From contig CH002966.1 of assembly GCA_000149265.1 (NCBI GenBank), positions 140,683 to 204,682 of the forward strand: a stretch of DNA of 64,000 bases, in the 5' to 3' direction. How positions within the stretch are numbered: the first letter of the stretch is position 1; every line of letters begins with the position of its first letter. The notes beneath the pieces are model-generated. The model did not search any database, was not told where the DNA came from, and saw nothing but the letters and a program-made list of their open reading frames with translations. The position numbers were made by a program, and so were the translations under genes. Below, one piece after another: positions 27,071-42,000 of the stretch. Source of the DNA: Ciona savignyi (lineage: Eukaryota; Chordata; Ascidiacea; Phlebobranchia; Cionidae).

Positions 27071-30000
27071 CTGGAACAAAAGGACATAGATTAGATCGTG
27101 ATAAGTGTACGGACATTGTCTATTTTGAGCTGAACGAAATAAATCCCCCAAATCTCTCATTATAAGATAAACACAATATGGCGATTATCAAATCCAAGGT
27201 GTGTCCTCTTATTTATTCGGATTATAAACAAATAAGACAGAGCGTTTTGATAAAGTTATTATCACATGTTTTAACGAGTTTTATACTTTTATCGGTATTA
27301 TTTTAAACCTATATGTATCTATTTGTAGGTATCTATATATATATATATGAATTTATCCATATGCCTATCTATCTATGTACATATCCATATGTATATTTAT
27401 ACGTATCTATCCATATGTCTATATATCTGAGTATAGACATATCTATCTCTGTAGAGGTATATATATATATGTCAATACGTACTTGCTGGTTGCTGTTCCA
27501 TTCCGGTATTCGGTCTCTGTCTGACAGTTCTTCAGTACGGGTGGCGAGTTGCGACCGATTCGTTTCGGCGGCGTCCGCAGCGATTTCGGGTTGGTATTGG
27601 TGTGTTTTCGATTTGGTGGGGATAAAAGGGGGCGGGGCACGGCTCGACCGTGGACAATGGGTTCTTGACCGGATGCTAAACAGCGACGGGGTCGATTTAG
27701 GTCCGGTTGGATGGTGGTTTTCAATGGTCGGGGTGGTCAGGGGATTGGTGATGGGCTTAGTGATTGTATAACTTGTCTCGGTGTTTTTAGAGAGGTCTTC
27801 AGGCCGAGGCGATACGGTCGTGTTGCTGTCCTGCGGCTTGGCTTGTCCGCGGCTCGCTAGCAGTTCATCACGGATAACGTTATGAGCGAGTGCCTCGAAA
27901 TTCACGAACGAGCCGATAGAAGATGCGATGGCTGCAGTGGCGGTGTTCGGTGCTGCTTTCTCCCCGTTTAAGAGAGATTCAGGCGACGCCTCTTGCCGGT
28001 TAAACGGCTGCGGTGACGATTTTGAAGTTTTATGCAGCGATACCTCGTTGTGAAAGTATGCGTCGCCGTTGAAAGCTCTTCTCTGCGGTGATATGTGCAC
28101 TGGTGTGCCCTGCGAATACACTCAGGTTAAAATCACCCTGACAATCGCGGCTTAGCGCATTACACTTAATAGTAAACACTGTAAAATTAGAGTTGGTTAT
28201 CGCATCCGGCATAATCACGCCTTGCGGTGAAGGGAATTAGCATATTATCTCTATTTTTGGATCAAAAATCGAAAACAATCGGCCCAAAATGAAAAACATT
28301 TTACCAGACATTTTTATGTCATGTTTTGAAGCCAACCAATATATTTTAAACTATTTTAAAAAACCTGCAAATTTTTGCTCACCGGATTGGTCACGTTTTC
28401 GTCATTTTCACCGTCAGCTTTGGCGGAACACGTATCCGGCTCCTTGTTCCGTAAAGTTTTCCGCAGGTACATTTCAAGCGGCAGGAGCAACCTAGGTTTT
28501 AATGCGGTTAGCGTTTCAAGTACGGAAAAGCTAAAAGGCGGAAATGTCAAAATACGGAAATACGAAAATAGAAAAATGTTTAAATACGTTAAAGCTTAAA
28601 TGCGGAAATGCCAAATCACGGAAAAAATCTAAAATGCGGAAAATAAACATATATATTAAGTCGATTCCAATTTTTAATTTTGCTCTGTTAATTTTTGAAA
28701 CCTTCATCATTGCGTATTGCAATGGAGTTGGCAGGTTTTAAATCGACCTCGAATTTTTTCATAACAGCTAGGTGATTGATTTTTCCATATAAAAATGTTA
28801 AAACGGATTTAAAGTAAAAAAAAACGTGTTGCAATAAACGGCCTGCGGTCACCTTTTAAGGTGTCGAGTGTTCTTTAATATAGGTATCAGTTAGATTTAG
28901 ATTCCAAGCATTTTCGACAAAAAATGTTGTTGAAAGATCGACGAAAATTCGAAATGTTCGTAATCCGAACGTGACCGAGAATCAATGGTGGCCCTGGGCC
29001 AACGGATAAGGCAGTGGATTGGACAGAGATACGGTCGCGATTTTTAACTTTTAGCCTAGTCTGCAAGCTTGTGCGATGAAAATCTTGCCCGGCCGATCAA
29101 CTAAACAAGGCGTTAAAAGTTAAACTCACTTTTCGAAATGCTTCCTGGTACAGGTAGCAGCGCTTGTGCACGAAGGATTGCCGCCCATTCGGTCATAAAC
29201 GTGTTTCCACAGTCGCTTTGCAGTTACCTAGAAATGGACAAGATGTAAAGTGTCATGAAAAGCAAAGTATGCATGTAAAGTGCGACATTTTAACTTGTAC
29301 TACATCGTGAATTAAGCACGAAAGCATAAGCAACGCGTCAAATAAAATAGAGCACAAATAAATTTAAACTACTATTCGGATTAAATTTTTTGCTGATCAC
29401 TTCGCAAATTACCAAATGTAAATATCTAACAAAAACTTGTACTTACCATATCATAGCCGCCATACTCCTGCGAGAGTTTGAAAAATGCCCATAGATCGAC
29501 TGTAATGATAAAAACGAAACGTGTATTTTAGGTGTTATATAAGTGCTCGATATTATATAAGTCTTAAAACGTCGGAATGCATAACAGACTGTAATTAACG
29601 GTTTGTTTTCAACGGCAACGCAGAAAAGGGGCGTGAACTAAAGATTAGAAAGTGATAAAGACCCCAAAATAAACCTTGTTTAAAATTATATAATCAGACG
29701 AACATTTAAAATTGCTGAATGCAGCCGCTGGTATTATTTAAGAGCGTTTGTTTCGGCGTATATTTGCAACAGACATGATCTGTAGGTTATCTGGAGGTCG
29801 AACTGCCTATGTTTGGCTATATATATATATATATATATATATATGCAAGCATAAGCAGACATGGTAAATTCGCAAGTATTTTGACCTCAGGTGACACGTA
29901 TGTATTCGTCATTTTGCAAGCAGTTGCTTCAGGGAAAATATTGTATTATTTTTAAGTAGAGGCTTTTTAATTAAGGCCTTATAGGGAACTAAGTTTATGC

Positions 30001-33000
30001 AAACTTATTTATTAATATTTAAATAACAAAATTACTACACGATAGCATGTAGAAATGGTAGTTCAAAAGTCATAAACTTTAAACAAAGCCGACTTTTGAT
30101 ACATATACCGTTGCTTTAGCATTAAATCGAAATAAAAGATAAATCAAAGTCGAAAATGTAAATATTAAAGGACCGTTCTTAAGCTGACTTTTTTACGAAT
30201 TTTAATAAAGTTTTTTTCGATGATTTGAATTTAATATTTTGCACCTATTAGTTAATTTATACAAAAATATTTGAATTTTGTGTCTTAAAGATACAATAAG
30301 GCGTCTAAGCAGATAATCGAAACACACACGAAAACCCGGCAGGCCATCCTAGCAATATCGTACGCTTACGCCATTTTGTAAGAAGGTCCTACGGTTGTAC
30401 TTACGGAGCAGAAACGAGTTTTTTTTACATTTTTTCAGAGGTTTTCGAATTTTTGTTTTTACACTGTTTGGACGTTTCGAAATGTTACAAGAAAATTAAA
30501 AAACGTTTAAATATATTTTTAAATAACAACGCAATAATCGATGTCCCTACCGAAAAGTTTTTAAATACGCAAACGATTTTTTAATATAAGCAAAGCGAAA
30601 ACTCGGTAATACGGAGAAAACTAAAAGGAGGGAAAGCGGGAATGAGGGAAACTGCACACTAAAATGAAGATTATGACATTCGAGTTAGTTTTAAACATGG
30701 GGTTGGAGTTATGATTAGTTATGGGGTCGAGATTAGGGTCAGGGGAGGGTTTAAATTTGTTTCCGTAATTTTAGTGAGCAGTTTCCCTCTTTCCCTCCTT
30801 TTATTGTTGCCCGTTAATACAATAATTTGTATGTAGTCATACCATTTTTTCAAATAAGCAAAGAAATATTTATTATTATTAATTGAATTAAATTACTTAC
30901 GTCGTTTAAATCCGAGCGACGGAACTCTGCCGATCGGAGTGTTGCGTTTGCGCATGAACTGGTAGAGAAGATCAAGGAAGGCAGAGCGGGACTCGAGGAT
31001 TTTGCCATTGCGAAGCCCGCGGAGGCTTTCGCTGTCCTCGATCGTGATCGGAGTGGAGCGAACGGGAGTTTGCTCGTCCGACATTATCGCCGCGAAGTCG
31101 AGGGGGGAACCGGAAGAAGGGGAGGACAGGTTCTCGTCGTGGCTCGCGATTGAGGAAGTGACGGAGGCCGGGGAATCTGACCGCTGCGTGGCGCCAACAC
31201 CATCAATGTCCCGCGGACGGAGGTCGCTGGAGGGACTCGAACTTCTGGAGGAGGGTTCGGAAGAGGAGGACACGCAACTCGAAGTCGACGGAGGTCGCTG
31301 ATCCTGTTTGTCCTCCGTGGCGACTTTCGGGACTGGATTGTTCTCGAGGAGACTGTTTTTGATCGCAATGCTGAGAGCGGAGGGCGAGGAGCGACGTCCC
31401 GGCCGCCTTTTCGGGCGTTTCTTCCAAGATTTTGTGACAGCGGCTTGCGCGACGGCGTCGATTGTCTGCCCGACCGTCGCTTCCGAGTTGTAGCCGGCGA
31501 TGTGGCTCGTTTTCGAGTCGGGTGAGGCAGGTTCGGATTTGGACGACGCTTCAAACGTGGGCTTGGTTTCTGCCTGGTCGCTGACCGGCGTCGGCGTGCG
31601 AGCCGAGGTGCGCCGACTCCGTTTTGCCGAGCGCGACGACTGAGGCGCAAACTCGTGCTCGTAGAGTGATGCCTGCGGGGATTTGCGCTTGCTACGCCGG
31701 CGGGTGCTGCAGCGGCGGGTCGGGGTCAATGCTTCACCATCCTGCCAAACACAACGTTTAAAACAAGTGTCGTTTATTGCCGAAATAGCTTTGCTTGTGA
31801 GGTCAATGCATTGGCAAAGCTTTAAATATAAAAAAAAAGTACCAGAGCTCAAGGGCAATAAAAAATGTTGTGATGTCATGCATAAAAGAGCTACATCTAA
31901 AATAAAAGTATACGCAATATAGTATTACTATAATTGCAAAATAATCAAACTGTACAACATCTGCATTGGTCGTTGATCCGCGTTCTTTAAATCTTAAAAC
32001 CTAAAATAGATATCGTTTTGCCATTTTTTAACATTTTAGTGTTGCTGAATGTTTAAGGATTTACGTTGTCTTTTCCAAGCAATTGTCTGATTTGTAGGAG
32101 CGAGGAAATAAAACAAAAGTACCAAAAGCATCGTTGTATGCACCCAGCCCACAAAACATTTTCATATACAATAGTATAGGTTGGTTATATTATATATTTT
32201 TAAACTATTTTATATTAAAGGTGGTTTTATTCTGATCGAAATGTTACAATATGAATAGTGTATGGGGACGTGTTTTGTTGGGAATATCTTGGAATTCCAT
32301 GCCCGGTGGCCTGAAGGAAACCTATCATAGTTTGCGCGAGGTCGTCCAAACTCGCTCGACACTTGTTTTCACGTGTCCGGATGCGCGGAGCGTTTGATAT
32401 CGAGAAAAGGAAGACCCGGGATTTTCGCCGAAGTCGGCAGCAGTACACATACAGCACGTGTTTGGACACAGCCGTTTCGAAGAAATCTGCACAACGCCTC
32501 GAAAGCGATGGGAGGGGAGACTACGTCATTTGACGCATTTACCATTCGCCATTTTTAGTGAATTACCGAAAAGTTTTGTGTTCGACATTTTTATACGATT
32601 TTGCCCTTTTTTTTTTTTTTTAATTTAACAACGAACTATATCGTAATGATTCAAAAGTGGCAAATAGCAAAGGCTAAAAGTGGCTTTTAAATCAATTTTT
32701 ACCCACTGTATTCGTTTCTGAACGGATTGCTGCTATTACATTTTTAGATGTTCTAACAACGCCAGTGGACCTTAACTTCAGTTTGCAATAATTTTAAGTT
32801 GAAACTATATACTCAAACCATTTATTCGCATATTAAGTTAGTTATTCGCACATCAAACATTTAATCGGATATCGAAACAGTTATTCACAAATCGAAACAT
32901 TTCTTTGCAGTTCGAAACAGTTAATCGGACATTAAGATGTCAAGGTCTAAACTATTTCGGGGAGCTGGACTAAATAATAGACTGAAGGTGCGAATAGGTG

Positions 33001-36000
33001 CATCGCATACCGTTACACCAAGATTACCTATGCTATTTTAAATCGGTTTCGCAATATTGAACGCCATTTTTAATCGGTGTCTAAAAAGCTTGGTTTTATT
33101 GTTGATCGGCGATGGGATACTTTATAAGTAAAAAACGACGAGTTGGGTCAGGAATATATAACAAAGGCATCATAGGTTAACAAGTGTGTAACGCTAAAAT
33201 CCCTATAGGCGAAAAAATTCCAGTTTTTTTAGGGAAACAAACAAAAACAGGGCAGGCAATGTGTGGACGCAACTTATACACGGCCCATACCGGGAAGTCT
33301 TGCGCTTCAATTGCCTGATTTCGCGGAAGACACGTCGGAATGATTACGATGTTCCAAACAGCTCTCGATTTACAAGCGTTTTATTTCGGTAAAAGCGTAA
33401 ACTAGCCTACAAAAAACAACTAGCATGCTTGGTAAACATGTTATGATATATAAATGTGCAGTTAAAATGTTACTATAATGAGGAAGTATTTTCTTACCTT
33501 GTCGTTTACTGACGAGCCGTTTTCTTGCTTCGTTGCTAGAGTTTTTATTCCAGTGTTTGGGGTTGATTTCTTGTGGCTGATTTTATTCCCGTTTGTTCCG
33601 TTCTTTTTCGGCTTTTTACGAGGCCGGCCCTTAAACACTGGCGCTGCAAGAACGAAAAAGAAACGAGTTAAACCAACGAACGAAACCACTGACAAATACT
33701 CCAACACACAACTGCCTCCTCGCTGATTAAAATTCTTAATTCAGTTTCTTAAACATTAGATACAGCTCTTCTTTATCCACCTCGCATATGCAAAGTACAA
33801 CTTAAGATACGAAGATACTTTCTGCAAAACGGATGAATGGGAAGTTGTTCGACTTTAAAATCTGAAGGCGCTGATATTCTAGCTAGCTGGCATCGCTTTC
33901 AACCATCCTAATCCGTCCTTCAGGCGGGAAAAGTTAAATTCGAATAATCGCGAGTTCCGAAGCGTCCGAGCCAGATGCCTGGCTGCTTGTGGCTGCCAAC
34001 TAGTTTTCGCGTTCGGCGCCCGCGCGAGGAAACTAACCGACCTGATTTCGAGAAGCGGACCGACTGCTCTCGACAATTCCCGGTAGTCTCTGAAAACCGC
34101 GACTCGGCGCGATAGTCTGATCAAATTCTAGCATTTCCAAGGTTTTCGCGCCCCGATTGCGAATCGGTTCACCGGCCAGGATACACGGCGTCAAAGAAAC
34201 CGACGTTTGACTGACAGCCTAACGAGAAGTAATACAAGATCGCACCGGGCTATCAGTCTTAACTAGGGCTCGCCCGACAGCGACTATTGACTTCGCTGGA
34301 ACTCCTAGAGACACCTGACACACGCTTGACATCTCGGTCTGATGTACGTACAACCACGCTCGAATCGACCTCGGTCGAAATTACAAGAAGCAACAGCAAT
34401 GTCTGAAAAGAGAGAAAAGAGAGAGAGAGAGAGAAAGAAAGAGAGAGAGAGAAAAGAGAGAACGATGCGGTTATGCGAGAGAGCGCTACCGGTTGAGTTG
34501 CTACCTCCCGAGTTAACGCAATAACGTTGCGTAGGTGTTCAGAGATAACGGCTGCTGTTGACTATACCTGCCCGTGTGTCTGCGAAATTACTGGTATTTC
34601 GGTGGCTTGGGAGGCCATCTAAGTTGTTTTACGTGGGAACGCAGGTGATCTATAGTTCATGCACCGCGCGCTACCTTATTACTCACAAATTGTCGGAATG
34701 CATTAGGAGATTGTTGACTTGGAAGGGTCAGCGAACTTTATGCAGTAGCGGTCGGTTACACAAGAGGTGGAAAACCGATTTTCCGATTTCGGATCTGGCC
34801 GACCGATTGCTGACACCTTATTTATATAATCTTTCCGATTGATCTAGACCGGGCTTACATAATTGGTTCGTTTCAGAAACCACCATCTTTTCGTGGCGCG
34901 CAATAACATAAAGCGAAGAACAGAAGGGATGTAATTAAAGCAACAGACAGTTCGTTACACACGCGAAAATGGCGATTACGTCACAGTTACGTCACAGTCC
35001 GATTTCGTAACAAATACGTCACAGTCCATAATGGCGTACTAAGCACTTTTTAAACAGTGACACGTCACTAATGTTTTCAAAATTCAGAAATCTCTACATC
35101 AAATTCGAAAAGCTCTCACAGCACACAAGTATGCCGCGGCAGACAGGTACAAACTGACACATCAGCCAAATGCACCCGAGATAAAATTAGGAGGCCTTCT
35201 ATTTTATTTTTATCGCGGGTTTCCTATCTCGGATGCGGCCGCTTTTGGCAGCGCACATTTTAAGCGTTGCGGCACTCCTTTGTTTGTAGCGATTCTGCCA
35301 TATCGCATCAAACTTGGTGACTCACTGTACTCAAATTAGGTAAATAGTTACTCCTGAATGTAAGTGTTGTATCAACTTTCTAAGGCAACGCCCAAAATTT
35401 TGGATTTTAAAGTTGTCGAGAGAAACATATAGGTAACAAACAATTCTTAGTATTATAAGTTTTAAAGAACGCTCCGTAAACTGTACTGAAAGACATTAGT
35501 GTGATGGTAATTACTGAAACGTTACGGAGGATTCTTCATCAACAATACTTGAATGTTTTATGTTTAATCTTACCCAGTTCTTCACAGATCAAATCATGTT
35601 CGAAGAGTTGCGGGTAGTCGAAGGTGTCGCGGCAAAAGACGACGCGAGCTCGCGGGTTGACGGACGTGAAGATGCCGAGTGCGGCAAGCATCAATGCCGC
35701 GCCGGGACGCTGCAGCCACTCACGTTCCGTACCCTCGATGCGTTTCATCAGCGCCTTGTGTCGGCAGTACGCGTTGACGCTTAGCATCACCACCTCGGCC
35801 GTGTGGAGTCGATGACACTGGCAGTTTTGCGGACGACCTTCTGACCGTGTGACGTCATCAATGTGCGATGGAGCGGAACAGATGCAGTTCGCTGCGAAAA
35901 AAACGATTAAATCCTCCGGGTTAGGATTCCAAGAACTTAGTTGCTTACCAGTTGCCTGGGCTTGCAGCGCTCTTCTTTCGGCGATGACGTCCTGCATGTT

Positions 36001-39000
36001 AACACTAGAGTGCAGCAAAGAGTACCGGTGGAGTGGCGGCGTGTTTGGTTGTATTATCCCCCCATTTTTAGGGATCTGAAAAACGAAATTAATTCAGGAG
36101 TGTACACAGACACGCCCAAAGTAGAGTAAGCGGAAAGGAGGGAAACTGCCCATTAAAAGTTTCTAAACCAATTTGAATATTGGCCCAACACCCAACCCTA
36201 ACGCTAAAACTAATTATAAACCTATAATCCTTTTGTTATTGAGCAGTTTTCCTCCCTTTAGTTTTTAAAATTGTTTAACCAAAACGGGATAAAGTTAATT
36301 AATCAGCCCAGACGGCGAAAACATGTTGCAGACAGGAGAACAACGAAAAAAGCGGTAAGAACAGTGGCCACAATTGCACGGCAAATATTTAGACTTCGGT
36401 TGTACTTCTTTCTGAATTGATGTGTAAACTTACGGGAGTTAGGAGAAGCTGACTGCCGTAGTTCCATTCTTCCGGCTCGACCAGCCAGGAGGCGAGGTCG
36501 CTTGTCCGCATGACGATTTTTTCAGAGACCGCTAACATCTCGTCCTATGGAAATCGACCCAATAAAAACCAGCAGACACTTGTTCGAGCAGACACTCTTT
36601 GCTTTAAGCATCCAATTATTTTAAATATCATCGTTAAGCTATCAATGTCATCAATATGCCTTAAATGCTCTTCATTTGCTTTAAATGCCATCAAAATACT
36701 TTGAATACCAAAACTCGCGAGACGAGTTTAACCACTCGAGATCTAAATACAGATCCCTCTAACTTCTAATTAAAACGGCAAGAAGCTGCCTCAACCCAGT
36801 ATTATTTACAAGTTTCGGTCAGAACCAATACCGTAAAACCATCTTAATAAACAGAGGAATATACATGGAAATAGAAAAAATCGGCCACTACTGTATACGC
36901 GGTTGTTTTTCGAGATAGATAAGAAAAAACGTGACGGTAGGCTCATTAACTGGGTGTTGTCGCTGACAGGGAAACATGCATATCGGTGCCTTAACAGCTA
37001 GATTACCGTTAATATCGCGACGGATAAACCCGAGCTTGTTAAATTTTTCGCTGAAAAATCGTGACCGACGCCGGACGTACCGAGAAACGCACCGCGAAGG
37101 AGAACGCGCGGTGCTCCGCGGCCCGGTGGTGAGAAAACGCGCTGCGGGCAACACTTAAACTTATTTACACATTTTTCCTGGTGTGGAATAATCCAGAGCA
37201 GCTTTCGCCGCGCGGCGTCTTTGGAGCGACATGTTCTGCTCTGGGCGAGGCTGAGGCCGCCAATCGCTCGTTTGCAATTCTCGGAATCGACTTCGCTATT
37301 GTTTTGCGCCGCGACTAACGCCTTATGTTCGGAATTCGACAAATTCAGCGAATTCGCCGCGCCGTGATCCGGGTTCGTGACAAAGAATAGCGACCCGCGG
37401 TGAAGGCAAAGGTGCACAAGATCAGCCATTAGACACGGCAATAAAACGTCGTGTTTTCGAGAGCGTCGCGATATCTTTGTTTACCGATTAAAGCCGATGT
37501 TTGGATAATATTTGCAGTAGCCAAAAATAGGCAGCACGGCTATAAAAGTATTTGGTGCCATATTTAAGGGAAGAAATAACTTTAACCCGAGAAATAACTT
37601 TAATCCTAACTTTTCGTAATTTCTTTGTTACCGGGTTAAGGTTCGAACCCATGATAGGGTCGTCCTTTACACGTTATTTTTAGATACTGTAGTTGGTATA
37701 TGTATCGGCCTCGTTAACCATTAGGCCACACAACCGTACACGTAGTCCTATTTTTACCACTGCTTTTTTGTTTCTATTCGTAGCGACCTTTGTAGTGGGT
37801 TCACTACAAACTGGATTAAAACCACACACGTTTTAAAGCACAGCTTGTTAAATCAGAGTGGTTTAGAAAACAAAATGACTAAATGTGTAAGAATCATTAG
37901 CGCTTGCACAGTATAAATTTCACTGGTCTACAAAGCCGAAAAAACACACTTTCACTGGCTTACAGAGCCGTTGTTTTTTTAGGAACTTGAATTAGTCGGA
38001 AACGCGTTTTCTCACACACCGGGCAAAGGCGGCGAATTTACAAAACAAGATCTCGAACAAAAACGTGATGGCGATGACCTGATGCGGTCGGCGGTACAGC
38101 AAGCTCGACGGAAGAAAGAACCGCAATTCGATTATGGTCAAGTGGAACACTTTTGTTTGTGTGCAATCGGCATAGGCGCCAATTTCCGGGATAACAGGGG
38201 TGCCATGCCACCCCATTGCAAAAGTTTGCCTTTCATACTTTCCACCTCAGTTAGTACGTCATTGGATATTATGAACAGTTAACCACCATTACAGTAAAGG
38301 CACAGCCATGCTTCTTACTAAACGCAAAACATAACCAACTATATAAAATAATGAATAAAATAATAAGTCAAAAACTCTACTAAAATCGAGCTATTTTATA
38401 TGTATATAACAAGTCAGAAACTCTACTAAAATCAAGCTATATTATATGGTTAGCACACTAAACACGGCTCAACACGATCTTATATAAAATTTAAACGTTG
38501 TTGGGTCGATTTTTGCACTTTTTATGACCTTTGTTGTGCCATAATTACCCCGGAGATGAACCCTATCTGTTGCCAAGGTAATATAGATTAAGTAAGTCAC
38601 AATATACATTGGGTTCACTGTCGACGTCACACTAATCAAAATGAATCGGTCGGGTTAAACAAACTCTTCCTGTTCGTGTTTGCAGTGTAAGCGACGCATT
38701 ACAATCTTCGCGGGTTTGAGAAAATATTAATCAATCGATGTTTTATAACAGGCGATTTGCAGGTAAGTTTTACTTTACATAAGAATGTCTAAAAAGGTTT
38801 GGGTTTTTCGGTCAAAAAGAAATTACATGAAAACATGTACAAAACATCGTTACAGACCGGGAGAAATTAACTAATTACCGGGAGAAATGAATTAATAAAA
38901 TTTACAAAGACAACAAGCGACGCGAATTGCCGAAATTCCGCCAAGAGAAAGGCACCCTCAATTGGATACAAAGTGACGCAGCATAACGCAACGCTAAACG

Positions 39001-42000
39001 CTGTAAACCGCATTGCTAAACGAAACGCTAAAAGTATTAGAATGCGGCGAAAAGCATCGTACAAAAACGCAACGTACTCCAGCGCACCCGCCGAGCATAT
39101 AACCCCCAGGGTGCGCGGTACAGTTAGCCCCACGCCAATACCAAAGGGCACGATCGAAATTCGATTCAATTCCAAACAAAATTAATGAAAAACCAGAGCA
39201 TAGAATTTTTAGAACTCTAGTGACTCATGTGGTCCGCCGGGTTTGCTTTGCACGTCGCCCTAAAATGCGCTAGACGGCGCTAAAGATCAGTACAGACCCC
39301 AGCAGTAGCTGCGCAGAACACCATACACACTTAATGAGCGATGTCATGGTTAAACAAATAGCGTCAGTAAACTCGAATCGTAACAAAAGAATACTTAAAT
39401 AACTGTATTCAGGAACTAGCAACAAAATAATCAATGTAGGACAGATAGTATTTTAAATAGTCTGTAAAATTACCGTTCGCATAAAAAACGCTGAGTTTCG
39501 AAAGCATGATGGGCTCGTAACTTACACCGATTTTTTAAATGAAAATCGTATATGAATCAAACCATTTGGCCACACGTCAGCGCTTAAACAAGCGCAACTC
39601 CACCCATCGGACTTAAATTGATTTTCCCCTAGTTGTGTAGCGACTCGTATCGCAACCAATGGATAAACATAACACCTGATTGCGACTTAACCATACCCCG
39701 ACCGTTGTCACTCAAAACATCGCTTATCAGACCACACGACATACATATCGAATTTTAATATCTAAACGAACACACCCAATCGCAATACAACCTTCCATTC
39801 ACCGAACAGAAGAGTCGGAAATCGATAGCGTCAAGGAACAATGGTATGATCGTAAAAAAGAACCGAAATTCGATATCACAACTTTTTTTAGACTGCTTGA
39901 TGTTAAACTATTTATTACGATTCAGTTTCTTACTATATGCTTAAATTTAAAAAAGAATGTGATTTTTGAGAGATAAAAAACAAATGTGCACAATACATCC
40001 CGATAGACCATATTCATTTTTCCTGTGACGTCATAATAGTTCCGCGCGCGCAAGTTCAATCATGCGGAACTACGTAACAGCTGAGTAACCAGACGCCTCG
40101 AATTTGATTATCATAAATACGTTTCGTTGCGAAAAATTTCGATCGATATTCCGTCCCCGGGCAATTTACAGTTGACAAGTGGAGTATCCCGCGATTGCGA
40201 CAGAAACGGAGCCGAAATACACAAGTCGACAAAAAGGCTTCTCTCTCTCTTTCGAGCAGCTAAGCGATTCGAATTCGCGGCGTAAAACTCTCTTGCTCTG
40301 ATGTAACACACTTCGGCGCGGCCTTTGTTTGAACAATAGACAAAACAAACCGCTTTGAGAATGGAACTAGCCAACAGAGCGAGAGAGCTGTGATATGTAC
40401 ACAAATAAACGCGGATACAAGACCCCGCCTCTATTAACGGGTTATTAAACCTGTTTATGAGTTGGTTTTAATGAATAGACAAAAGGAATTTGAGTTTAAT
40501 GATTTTTAATACGAGCGAGATTGTTTCTTTAAACTTTATATACCGATCCGGAAATCAAAAATTGTGATCCGGAAATTAATTAAATAAATAATTTCTGAAG
40601 TTCTTAGGACTTGTTTTGCGTGATGAATTGTAGTTCTTATTAAATATGAGATTAAACATATTTAATTTTTATTGTCAATTCAGCGACACACTTAAACGGA
40701 AGGCTAGTAAATATAGGCACTTAAAACGAGTAGGGACCTCTATAAATTATTTACAACTATTTATTTCGCGAGGTTGCGCTGTAATACAGCTAAGTTAACT
40801 TTGGATCAAATCTTTTTTGAAATCGACAATAAAACGGAAAAAAATTATACGGAAATAGATTGGTCATCACTGCTGTTGATTTGTGGTATTTTGTCAAAAT
40901 TTATGGCGGATGGCTGATTAGACAACTTGCTGGAAGTGCTTCTTTAATCAATCGCGCAAACAAGCCAATACCGATCATACGTGCCTTGCATCATTACTTG
41001 CATATGCAAGCTGTTTATTGAGTGTGGATTATTGCTTTGAGGATACACAAAGCGGGATTAAACACGGCCGAACGAACCAGCAAGTAATACAGTCATTTCG
41101 TCGCGGTTGCGTTGGGTGGATCAAAAACATAATAAAACGCAGGCGCAATAGAATGCTCAGACAAGTTTATTTATTTTAAATTTAATTAGATTGGACGAAA
41201 AATACATAACGTGCACGTTATGACGTGTTTAATCGCAAAACCATGCTTTTTAATAAAAGTGTTATTGATACCAGAATGTAAGTTTTTAAGATAATAACAA
41301 TTGTACCGGGTGTTGATAGACATAAATCGGTGGCAGTTTTCAAATCTGATTACGTGCGTAAACCATCGCGTAATCCCTCGTCGATTATTGAAATAATTCG
41401 CTGGAGGCGAGAGAGAGAAAGAAACGAGAGAGAGCGCATAAACGAGAGGAGCAAATCTCTCCCCGCGTTGCTCTGGGGGAGGAGAAAAGAGTCTCTCGGC
41501 GGGAGTAATTCGTAATCAGCGTCGTCGTTGTAATTAACTGCGTCCTAAACGATTAGGCGTAAACAATACGCACACACAAAACACTTGGCGGTCAGTTGCC
41601 AAGATTCTACTGATGCGGCAATATGCAAATTAAACAAGTACAGCGAAATGCAATTTGAATCGACCGCGGGGATCGTATTGTAGTTTATGATACGAACACA
41701 TTAACATTTTAATTTCGCGAACGGGCGCAAAAGTTTTGTTAATTACCGAACACTTAGTAGGTTTCATGTTAAAATCGCTGGATGGCGATAATCTGAAGAG
41801 GATTTCGTCACGCGGCTGGTATTATGATGTCATAAACCCCTCTCGAGTCTTTTGACCCTCTGGGTCACGGTTCGATGAATAAAACGTGGAAGAATGTTAG
41901 GAAAGAGAAATGTCGTTACAGAAATAGAAACAAAATAACCAAACCCAAATCGACTCCGGTTGGTTATCTTTGTGTATTTTCGCTGTTTTACCTGAATGAC

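Noticed and set aside
28985..29050. tRNA-like stretch gggccaacggataaggcagt in an ARID5 intron
   Set aside because: A-box-like only; no B-box match, anticodon arm or acceptor stem could be formed.
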